A stretch of 64,000 nt of DNA from Tretioscincus oriximinensis (lineage: Eukaryota; Chordata; Lepidosauria; Squamata; Gymnophthalmidae), in assembly GCA_022410635.1 (NCBI GenBank), contig JAJVDF010000496.1:1-64000 (forward strand), given 5' to 3'. Within the stretch, counting starts at the first letter, position 1. Each line of letters opens with the position of its first letter. The notes below the pieces were generated by a model. The model was not told the DNA's origin. It did no database searches and saw only the letters and a program-made list of their open reading frames with translations. Shown here piece after piece: positions 25,501 to 37,500 of this stretch. The position numbers and the translations under genes are program-made.

Positions 25501-28500
25501 AAAATCTAGCAAGGGGGTTGTTGTGGCACTTTACAGTCTAACATGAAAAATATGGGTGGCATGAGCTTTTCTAGACAAATCTACTGCTTCAGCTGCATCT
25601 GAAGATATAGATCTGTCTATGAACACACATCCTAGCACCCAAAGTATCTCCAACAATAGAGGGTCATTGTTCATTCGTGTTCACTGCAGATTGTGATGTA
25701 AGTGCAAGAAGGCCAAAATTGCTAGGAAGAAGAAGAAGAACTCGGTTCTTATACCCCGCTTTTCTTACCTTTCAAAGGGACTCAAAGCGGCTTACAAGGA
25801 TATATTTTGCCCGAAGGCTCACATTCTATCTTCCCCACCAGGCTATGGTGGTTCCCATGTATCTACTAGCAGTCAGTTGCAATTTCTTGCAATTCATGCT
25901 TTCGAATAGCTGGGTTGGCTAGAGCTATAGGCTAGTGGAAGGTGCTCACCCCTCCCCACTTCCAACACAGGGCTTCGAAACCCGATCTCCCAGGCGAGAG
26001 ATGAATTCCTAAGCAACTGAGCTATCCGTGCCTGCAATAGGCAGGCCTTCTTCTAGGGAAATTGCTAGGGATAAAAGCTGCAATGTTTGTCTTCCAGGAA
26101 GTTCCAGGAACACTGTTCTTAAGCCATAGTCACACTCATTTAAAGTACATATACATCCACATATCAGCCTCGTGGATGCCAGACTAGATTGCGGGCTGTC
26201 TGTGCTGATGGTGTGGAAAAGGCCCTTTTCCCCACTACTTCTCAAAGCGGGGAAATAGCGATGCAGGCAGGACTTCTGCATCTCTGGCCAAGAACTACGC
26301 GTAAAGTCCCACGAGACCCGCAGCAGAGCAGCCAATCAGGGAGCCAGTGCACAGGTTGGATGTCTTCATGACGCCAGCATCCCTCCCATGGCAACACAGC
26401 CCTCCACACAATGAGGTTACCGCCATTGCTGCAGAATGAAACAGGTACATTTTGCCGGGAGCCTGTTACCCCTTAAAATGCACAACCTAGGTGTGTGTGT
26501 GGAGGGGCCCTTCACCTTATTTCAAAACCACAGAAGCAGTTTTCAAGGAGTTGTTTCAATTTGCTTTTACTGTTGTGTGAGCCCCTTTGGACCTTTTAGG
26601 ATGGAATAAAAATGCAAATAAAGAATTAAAATACTGTTAAATCATAGAAATATTGTCCCGAAGTGTCACTTTTGGGACAGGAGCAAGATCTTTATGGCTT
26701 GTAAGTCTTTTCCCCTCAAGGACATCCTGCTAATTTTGTAGGCCAAGGTGGGTAGTGGAAGATGCGACACATATGTTGCTGGAGGCATACAACAGCTTGG
26801 AGGAATGTGTACTGTGCAGAGTAGATAAACGTGAGGGGTTTCAGACGTGATTCCAGGAACATCTTCCGCTTTTGCGTGTGTTCATTTGTGAGTGCTGCTG
26901 GTGGAAGATGAAAGGCAAAAGGGTGGAACTCTGAAACCAAATATATCTTTTAGGTGATGCAAATTTTGTGCAGGCTGAATTTTATGATTACTGAAAAAGG
27001 AGCCAGGATTCAGGGGGACTTTTCTGTACTTACCTACCTAGGGGGAAAGGTTTCTGCCTTTTGCACTCTCCCACGAAGAAACATTATTGTTCCTTGGCCA
27101 GGAATGGGAAGCACAAAGGCTGTATTCTAGATTTTCTGTGTTCTCTACAAGCCCTGCTGCTGCCATCACAACTAGGTGAAAATATGTAATGTGACCTTTT
27201 TTTTTTCCCAATTGCAGGGGTTGGGATGGGGTGGGTGGGCATGCCAAGCATGTAGAATGATATGTCAGTCTTTCAGAAATGACTCCAGCATGCAAAAATC
27301 ACTGTGGACTATTTATGGTCCATGCAGGGTACATTTAAGGCAAGTTTAAGCATGATTTGGGGCTGATTTGGGAATATTAAAATGTTTAACAGTTTTTGCT
27401 AATCCCTTAGGCTGTTCTTCATTCCAAGTAATGCAATGGCTGTTTTTACTCCTGTGAAGGCTAGACAGATCTGCCAACTATGTTTGCTCCTAACATGGAA
27501 CCAGATGGATCACAGCAAAGTAGAAGTGGCAAAAGATATGACAAAACCATATGAACAAAGGGAGCCCCAGAAGCTGATGCTCACATACCTAGTCCTTCCA
27601 TATTGCATATTGTATAGTTTTTTTAAAAACACAATTACACTAGTTTTCTTAATACATTTTTATACTTTACCATATACTGTATTGAGCAGTTCCTTTGTTC
27701 TTAATCACCTTCAGTTCAACAGTTTAATTCGAAAGGATTTATTGACAGGTTTTATTTGTATTGTTTAAATATATTAATCTGGTTTTTATTGTTAACCAAC
27801 CCTAGATCTTTGGGCATAGGGTGTTGGGTTTTCTAGTTAAAACTAGTCTGGGCATGTTTACTGCTAGATGGTAAAGTATCTTTACCTTTCTTTCAAGCAG
27901 TGCATTTCCTGTGGGATCTCTGGAATAATGATATTATAGATTATCTGTATTACTGAGCATGCATAGTTATTCACTTATTCAGTTAATGACTTGCTTTTCT
28001 ATCTTCCTGTAATGAAGATTCTTGGAGTGTATTCTAGAGATGGTTATTTGACCTATATGCTGAACTTATATACCCTATTCTATTTGTAAATAATTTGGAA
28101 TGAAGGAAGAAACCTGTAATGAAACCGAGTGGGGGCTAAGACTGTGTATGTACTTCTTTTATGTTTATTTATTCAGTATGGTTTTGAAACATAGTACCCC
28201 TTATTAATATGGGTAGATGGTCTTTTAATAAGGCACTCGTATTTTATGTTTGTTTGTGTATAGATAGACAGGGTTTTTATCTTCAGATAGGCTGCCACAA
28301 CTCCCCTCAGGAAGAAACCAATTATGGAGTGAAAATGAAACCAGAATGAGTCCCTTTACTCTGTTATCCTAAATCAGTGTGGTCTGACCTTTTTGGACCC
28401 GAGGGCCAATCAAACCTTGCATGAGTGTGAGGGCCAGAGTGAAATCACTTCCTGTCCTGCCCCGGAAGTAACATCACTTCCAAGGTGGGCAGGCGTGACG

Positions 28501-31500
28501 GACCAAAGGACCAAGCGGGCAACTTTAGGCTACATTCAGATGAGTTGAAAAAGAAGTAATTATAGGGTGGCTTTGTAAGGATTGTTACATGTATCTGTGG
28601 CTCTACTAACACATCTGCACTACAAAGGGTGGATTTAATATTTTTCCTAGTGATATTCTGATCTGGGATGGGGTGTGCGTGTGATTTTCCCAGAACAGTG
28701 ATATCAAAGTATTTCACCACTTTATCCTAAGACTGCCATGGACACATGTGGCAATCCCAGCATAGCCCTGGGATGATTCTACCTATTAGCCTCCGTCGGT
28801 ATGTAGCCTTAGACCCACCTTATTGTCACTGCTTACTCTAACCCATGCTGTAATTTGAGGCTCTCTAGCCCTCCCTTTATTCCAATTTAATTATATATAC
28901 TATTACTTCTCCTTTTAATGTGCAGGAGAGTAGTTTTGCTAACAAGTTGTTTTGCCTTAAGGGAGTGAAAGAAGGAAAAAACGGCCATGGCAACGTCACA
29001 ACGGATTGCTTTATAGATTGGCTGCTGTGTAGTTAAGGGCCATTGCGTTAGAATTATGGCACCATAATAATTTTTTATTTACATATACTGCTGAGACAGA
29101 AGGGGGAAATCTAAACAAATAGATTTCCTAACAAGATAGCTAAGAGAGAGAGGATTTGTGCAGGCTGAAATATCCCCCAGGGTACTTGGTCTCCAGTTGC
29201 AGTAGTAATGCAGTGAGGTGTAAGAAACTGAAGCAAGGAATGGAGCAGCAATGCTTTCCAGCCCAAGCTGTTTATGTGCCTCCCGTATTGAAATGGACCC
29301 ATCATTTGGAGATGTATGCGTACAGCCTTTCCCTCCCAGCTACCAATGGAAATGGAAATATGTAACTCCGTGGAGGGAGAACGGAAGGGGGAAATTATCC
29401 TAAAGTGATTTGTTAGAAAGGGTTCAATTTGTACATCATGCTATTTGCTGACTGATCGTATAAATAGACTCCAGTGAAATCAATAAAAAAGCCCAGGTCC
29501 CCACCCCCTTCTGCTTAGTGTATTCATGCAGCGAATTCTTGGCCTAATTTATTATACGCCATCCATGTTAAAAGTTAGGCAATTTGTTTTATCTTCACTC
29601 CCCTGGGACATAAATAATCTTGTTTAGCAATTTTCTCAAAAGCTTCTACATCTTTTGAATTACTGACCCTCCTTTCTCCCCCCCCCCCTTCCCTGGTTTT
29701 TATATAAACTCTTTTCATAACCTTCCATTTGCATATAAGGGATTTTTAAACACACAAGAAACCCCAGGTGGCTGGTGCTGTCAAGAAATGGAGGTTGGAT
29801 GTACTGGAAAGTCCACAGAGTCTTATTTCCAGGTAACTGAAGGACAATGCTGGAATGTCTGGGTCCTTACTGCACTGGGACATATTCCAGATTATGGAAA
29901 GCGCAACCATGCATGCACGTGTGGTGCCAACTGCACACATATGGGGAAATATCCAGATGGGCAGCGACATGTAAGTTCACTGCATGTTCCTTGCGTCAGT
30001 GTCCCTGCAAAGCCATCATCACATAAGTCATTTATTACACGAGAACCGCTTGTAGTGTGATCAACAAGTGTGTCTGTCCAATGGTAATCCTAGAATAAGG
30101 TTTGTCCACATGCCGTTTCGTGGTGGCACAGTGCCAGACCAGAATGACATATAAACAGCAAGTCCCTTAGACTCCTGCAAATAGTGCCTCAGTATTGTGA
30201 ATTGTTCCCCTATCAAAAACATAATAGTTATACATAGCATAGTACAAATTAGTTATATATTTGCAACTAACTAGCTAGGTGCTGCCTATGTTAATTTTGA
30301 GACGGAAATGCAATTGGCTTTCTACCTTCCTTGAATATGATGATGCAACCCAAAACAAACAGGGTGATGTTTGAATGTAGAGAATGAAAAAGAGGAGGAG
30401 GAAGATTCAGTTTTTATAACCTGCCTTTCTTAACCCAAAGGGATCCAAAGTGGCTTACATAACCTTTTCTTCTCTTCAAAACAGACAACTTGTGAAGTTC
30501 GTGGGGCTGAGAGAACGCAGAAGAACTGTGACTAACACAAGGTCACCCAGCTGTCCTCATGGAGGCGTTCAGAATCAAATCGGGAGACTTCCCTGTAAGG
30601 GTCTGACACTTTAACCTCCACTTACACTGGCTCTCACAGTTCTTTCTCCTATTGACACAGCTCACAAAAACTCTCTGAATATCAAAATATTAGCCATCAG
30701 TGGCACAAGAAAGCTTCCTTCTTAAAAAGCTTTAAAGTGAATACAAAATATTTACCACCAGATGGCACACTGGTACAAGTGCCTCCATTCTGACAAGGGC
30801 TCCGTTCGCAGATATCAGGATACAGTACACAGCCGAGCTTGAGTTCAGTCAGGCCAACGACTTCTGCAAAGCTGCTGCGCTTATTCTGCAGGGGCAACTC
30901 GTTGTTGTTCAGGACAACAGAATCCAAGCAGCCTTGAAAGCCGCTTACGACCCTCTTGTCCGTCAGGCTCCGGACATTGTCCACCTGCACCTGGGCTCCA
31001 AAATAAACGGAGCTGTCGGTGCTCAGAGTCTGGAAATAGAGAGGAGCCTTGCGCCGTTCTACATAGCTGTCATCCAAGGACAGGCTGGTGAAATTCCGAT
31101 TCAACTCGAGGAAGGCTGAGTGCCAGCTGCCATCATTGACTGCCCTTCCAGATATTCCCAGAATACCAGGGCCAGTTCCACAATCCAACTGGAACCACAA
31201 TTTGCCATCCACAACCTGCAAAGAAAAAACAGCACAGGTAGAGTTTAGTTATTTATATGTAGGAGATAAGCTTATATGGATGGAGCCTATTGATTAAAAA
31301 GCACATTGACAATATAGCAAGGGAAAATCCAGCACAGCCATCCTAAAATTGTATAAATGTTAAGTTTATAAAACAAGCAGTGGCCTGTCTGGGCTGGAAG
31401 AATTAATAGTAGCAACTGAACATCAGAAGGAAAGGAATTCCAAAGATCTGGTCCCACTACGGAGAAGGCCATGTTACAATTATATCCAGCTCTGTTTTAT

Positions 31501-34500
31501 ATGCAAGCACAAAAAAGTCATGCAAAGAAGCTGGAAATGTCACTTGAACTACTCACTCAGCATAACTGGAAAGTTACACATCAACAAACTATGGCTACAT
31601 CCATTCAGCATTTTTTAATTCAGGATTTACGGATAATCCAATTTATTTGTTTACCAATTTTCATTCATCCACTCTGTACCTTTACAGTGCACTCTGACTT
31701 TTGTCACCTCCTAACAAGTGAGATTTTCTGTGCATGTAACACATTTTTTCCCATCAGCCATTTTGTTGAGGAAGTCTCTCCTCCCATTTCCTTCACCTCT
31801 TATCCTTGCAGTTTCCCGCCAAAATTATTTACACATCAGAGCCATTTCACATTATTCCTACATAGCAATCTGACTGCTGTTTCCCCAATAAACCAAGTTG
31901 AAATCTGTCAGTTTATATAACAAACCTGGTATGGCAAACGCAACACAAATTCGGCTTGCATGTAGATTATTGGCCCACCTGGACACAGGCTGTGACACAT
32001 ACCCTGCTCTCATTAGCCTCTAGAAAGGCAGGTGATAAAATAGCTGTAAGCTGACTGGGAGTCTGGTAAATACAGACTAGCTTACACTTTTTATTTATTT
32101 ATTTATTTATTTATCCCATCCTATACCCAAGGCATGGGGCAAGATATAAAGGAGGGTGTAAAGAAAACGGTTACTGGGTGTTTGAAGTGGCATTTATACT
32201 GTCTCATTGCCATATATACTGTATAATAGGGTTTACAATATAAAACTAATTAATAAATCAAATGTGATGAAAAAGGCAACACACTAAATACAAATGTGAT
32301 GAAAAAGGCAACACACTGAAAATGCTGGGTTGCTAGTTGAGTTTCTACAATATCATAGAATCATAGAATTGGAAGGGACCTCCGGGGTCATCAGGTCCAA
32401 TCCCCTGTTCACCACGAATTTGAATTCATTACATCATGAATGCCTGATAAATCTCACTAGGAGGGCATTTCAGAAAAGGTCCTGTTTTTTTAGCAGCTGA
32501 CCTCACATCATCCTTCTTCATGAGAAGGAATGATCCCTTGGAAAATCTGAAACTTTTGAGTTGCTTTGCACACATTTACATTTTACATTGCTACAGCATT
32601 CAATCTGAATATAGCCTTTTTGCCTATATTTTTGAAATAATACTCCTTCAGATATTGTGCTCAATGAGAATTGATGTTTCCATTATTCCACACCATTTGT
32701 TTTCCTTATGTTAGCCGCTTTCTCAGCCTTTTCTCATTTTGGGAGCCTATGAAAGATCAAAGAATTCCTCCTAAAATCCATCGATGTTGAATATTGCTTT
32801 TTTAACTTTATCGTTAAATTCCATACGTATTGAAGAGTGCTACACCACATAGCGAACAGATTGCAATATGGTAATTACAGAGCACAACAGCTGGTAGCAA
32901 ATATCACCAAACTGAGGTGACCAAATTGGTTGTGACTAGTTCTGGGAAATAAATAAGATAATTTATTTTCTCTTCAAACTGGGAAACTATTTTTATTTAA
33001 AGGAAATCCAGCCCCATGGAAGCAATAATAAACCAGGGATTCCTCTTCTGACCTGCAGAAGCTGCAATTTGTACACATTATTTGTACTTCTATTACCAGA
33101 GGTTCAAGAATAGTTTATGATCATTCCCTATAGAACCTTTTCTTGTACTGAGATGGATATTATGTTCCACTGAGTCTCTTCCAGACTGAACATCCTTAGT
33201 TCTTCCAATTTATCCTTCTATGACTTGCTATCAAACTTCTGAATCATCTTATCACCTTCCTTTAAACTTGTTTCATTCTTGTCAATCGATGCGTACATGC
33301 TCCACCCTCTTGTCTCTTCAGCCATACAATTTAATGGAGGTACTGCTAGGCTTTGCCATGCATCTGGAAGAGATCTGCAACAGGAGAGGAATCCCTACAT
33401 CCTCCATTGTAATCGCCTGCAGCCTTGCCGTCTGTCCCTGCCCTCGCGAGGAGATGAGGAGTGCAAGGAAATGTCAACCAACAAGACTGCAGGATCATAG
33501 CCGGCCGGGCCTGTGCAGTTCAATCTTCTGTGTTCTTTTTGGAAGCCTCGTTCCAGCTCCATGCAGCTCCAGATAAAAGTATGTCTCCTCTTTTTCTCAG
33601 TGAAACCTGCAATCGCTTATAGACTGTGGATTTCATCTTCTTTCCCACTCCACAAGGACATAACCAACGCCCAACAGTGTAATGTCCTCAAGAATTCTTC
33701 TAGTTAAGATGCCTGAAGGACGGTAAAAAGATCTCCTACCATGTTGTCTCATGTCATTCAGGGCAGAGAATGAGTATTGTGGGTTACTGAAAAGTATGAG
33801 AATCCAATCCAGAGAAAAGTCTTCTTCCTCCCAGCAGAGAAAAGCCACATTTCCATTTACTACTGGAAGTGGATGAGAAAGCACCTGTTGCTGTAGTGAT
33901 CCCGTTTATAGTGATATCTTACGGCAATCACTTCTGGACACGATCACCATCAAAGGTGCTACATTTCGGTGCTTAATTTCATATGCTGAATGGAAGCTCT
34001 TCTGTCTACTGATAAAAATGATGCCTTTGTGTCCTATGATGGCAAAGTATCTTTTCAGTGGCAGATAGAGGCTTTTAACACCCCTAGGAACATAAAAAGA
34101 ACCTTGCTGGATTGGATGAAAGTCCATCTAACTTAACATCCTGTTTCACAAAATGGTTTGCCTGTATCTAACCTAGAAGCAGTTCCTAGGCATCTATTCA
34201 GGCAGCCAGGCGTACAACTGTCCTATAAATAACTGAAGGGCTGTCACAGAGCAGAGGATTTCAAAGAACAGAGGGATCAGTCCTAAAACTACAAGGGAGT
34301 AGATACAGATTAGATATTAAACAACAACAACAACATTCTGGCAGCAAGGGCGATCAACCAGTGGAATAGATTGCCACAGAGGGTGATGCGTTTTCTCTTG
34401 GTGGAGGTCTTCAAACAGGGGCTTGACAGCCATCTGTCTTTAATGGTTAAGTGAATCCTGCACAGAGCAGGTGGTTGGGCCTGATGATCCTGGATGTGTC

Positions 34501-37500
34501 TTCCAACTCTATGAGGACATGAATCTGTCCTTTCTGGAAGCTATCCAGGCTGGTTGCTATCATCACCTCTTCTGGTAATAAATTTCGTAGATCTTTGGGT
34601 AAAAAAAATACTCCCCATTGTTGGTCCTGACTCTTCTGCTCATCTCTAACTGAACTACATAAGCATGGACTTGGCCCAAATACCGGTAAGCAAAACGATA
34701 TTCCTAGTTTCTTCATCCATAAACTAACATTATTGGAGACCCCATGTACATAAATGTATCCAGAAACTTCTCTCTATAAGCTAAGCCTCCTATTTTGCAT
34801 TTCAGTTCCTTCTGCAGTTTTTCCTTTTTCTCTTTAGCATTTCATTCGGAGGCCAGAATTTTTAGAGAAGGGGATTAGCACTATAAACCGACATGTACAT
34901 CTGCGTAAAACATCATTAAACTGACCAGACAAGTGGGTATTGAACAATCTCTCAGGGGGTTATACAAACAGGCATGCTTTGATTGCTTCACCAAATAAGC
35001 AAACTGGAATGAATGAACGAAATAATTTATCATTTGAGGATATTAGCCTGGCTAAAGTACTTGGATGTTATCCATTTCTGTCCTGGCAATGAAATGATCT
35101 AATGTGCCTTTTGGGACATTTCTAGCCTTATGAAGTCCATCTGCCGTCACAATCTATGAATACAAAATGGTGCCTATCCATTTATCTAGGGCAAAATTTA
35201 GCTAGAGGGATTACAAGTCCATTTAACCAAAATGGTAGATTTAATTAAAATATTACTTTCTCCAGCTCCTGCCACACTTGGGATCACATCCAAGACTTCT
35301 TGTGGATTAAGCAGTGAGGGCTGGGGAAACTATGAATGAGGTAACTCATGTCTGCCTTACAACGTGGCAGGTTACGATTTTACTGCACAAGGTCTGATAC
35401 ACATTTCTAAGTGTTACAAGGACAAAGCACAAGAGATGCACTAGACCCTGACATTAGTCCCTCAGCATCTGAAGAAGTAGACGTGTCTACGAAAGCTTAT
35501 GCCACCCACTTTTCTCCTGTTTGTCTCAAAGTGCTACTAGCTTCTTTGCTGGACTTTCTACTGGACTAACATGGCTATTTCTATGAAATTCACTAGAGAT
35601 ACAGTTATCTTGCATTATGTCTGTTTATGGTTTGCAAATAAACTGTGTAAGCTGCATGGAAAATGAACCACTGTTTGAAAGATCAAACCAAGGATACTCT
35701 AGTGAACCAATATGTGGTTCGTTATCTAGCATGGGATCTTTTGCACCTTAGAGATTAACAATAGACTTGCCTGCTGCTTACCTTTTTCTTGTTAATCTCG
35801 AAGCTGCTACAAGAACCTTTTACTAGATATTCTGACCCCACACTATCATTGTAGTTCTTTATGGTTTGCATGAAAACTGAGAAATAACAGAAAATATAGG
35901 GCTCCGCATATCTAGTAACTAGGTTTAAAAAGACAGTAATCCACACTATATGAATAGGACTAGTAGGTGAATACTAAGACCCTTCTAAGTCTAAGAACCC
36001 CACTAGACTTCTGGCTGGAGCATCTGGCTGGACACATTTCATATTCATCTTGAAAGAGCTATACTGGCTGCCAATTCAAGCAATTAACTTTAAACTATAA
36101 AGCTCTAAATTTTGGTTCCAAATATCTCCCACATCAAGCAAACATCTCCCACTTTACACTTCTATAGTTGCAGATATATAAAACATGTACATATGAAATT
36201 GTGGATAATTACAGCTGTCCCCAGCGTGACAAAAACTGCTTTGCTATGATTGATAAAGATCAAGAATTTTGAAAGTGATTAGACTAGAGAGGCCCTTTCT
36301 ACAGCTAGATTACTTTATTGGCATCAGATGGTATGTAATCCAAATTAGGTGCCTCTTGAGTTAGATTAGCTTTTGATCTGATTAAACAGGATAAAAGAGA
36401 TGCAACTAAAAGGGATTTATAGATGATCCAATATTCTCCGATCCAATATTCTCACCTTTGTGCTGGAATGGATGTGGTGAGAGAGCCCATATGTGGTGGG
36501 CATGTAGGATGTTCCAACAGCTTTGGAATAGAATATTTGATGCTAGGGAATCTATTCTTCAAATAACAGTTGTTGAAACTCCAGAATTTTGTTTGCTAAA
36601 TGTTTTACAGGGGGTTCTGGGTAGATAGGGTACTGAATATTTGACAGGCAGAATGTTAGCTGCTATGTTAGCTTTAGAATGGAGAAATAATTCTATATGG
36701 TATCTCAATAAGTGGTTAAATAAATCTAATACTTATACCATTTGTCTAAATTCCAAGATACCATTGACTGGTGTTTTGGGGTTTTAGAGTTAGAGAGAAT
36801 TGGGAGGAAGCACTGAAAGGCCTGGTAAAATCTGACCAGATTTTAAGGTGTTCTTGAGAAGAGATAACAAGAACTATTTAAAATTAATTTAGTGAAAATT
36901 AATATAGAATTTTGTATACGATTATGTTGTATGTATTCTACCTTGTACGTGTTCTACTATGAAAATTTTAACAAAAATTAAATAAAAACAATTTAAAAAC
37001 CCCAGGTCTACTGGCATACTAGTAGGGAGCAATCCAGATCATAGAGGTTTGTTCTGATTTAGCAATGGAATCATTGATCAGTGGTGTTCTTTATTGCACC
37101 TCTGAAAGAAATTCCTTCAGAGGTTTTGATCAGGAGCATGAGTTCCTGCCCATCAAAGCTCACAGAGGTCTGTTCCAAAGTGTGCACAAACCTTTGGGTT
37201 GCCTCAGTGACTAGACTGGATCAGCTGTTACAGTGCAGATGTCATTATTTCAGTCCTTGATTCAAAGCTACAAGTCCAGATTGGATTGCGACAGCGCAGA
37301 AAGGCCCTCCTTATCTGTATCTCATTTCTGGTGGAATAGAGGTGAAACCCCATTATAAAGAACAAGGGGTTGAATTCGTTTGTTATGAAATTTTGTTATA
37401 ACGAAACCCATTGTAACCAACGCTACTGTTATGGGTGTTCGTTCTGCCAGGACCTTCAAATTTGTTTGTTATAATGCAAGTTTTGTTATAATGAAACCCA

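Larger units (their letters stand above)
24160..30755 (-). other. FAT3: FAT3 intron between exons 6 and 7
   Basis: The intron is 6.6 kb. It contains a GAAA microsatellite (24165-24195), foldback repeats (24355-24505 and 25508-25625) with an associated body (25130-25470), a SINE (25724-26040), an L2-like tail (26500-26640), a possible hAT-type fragment (28374-28445), a degenerate TIR element (about 29861-29970) and a SINE (30380-30645). The stretches 26650-27680, 27840-28370 and 28450-29850 are unassigned. Confidence 0.75.

Noticed and set aside
20405..31895. Similarity between 20405-20655 and 31670-31895
   Set aside because: Only short blocks match by eye, with variable spacing. It may be an old repeat but is too weak to annotate as a family.
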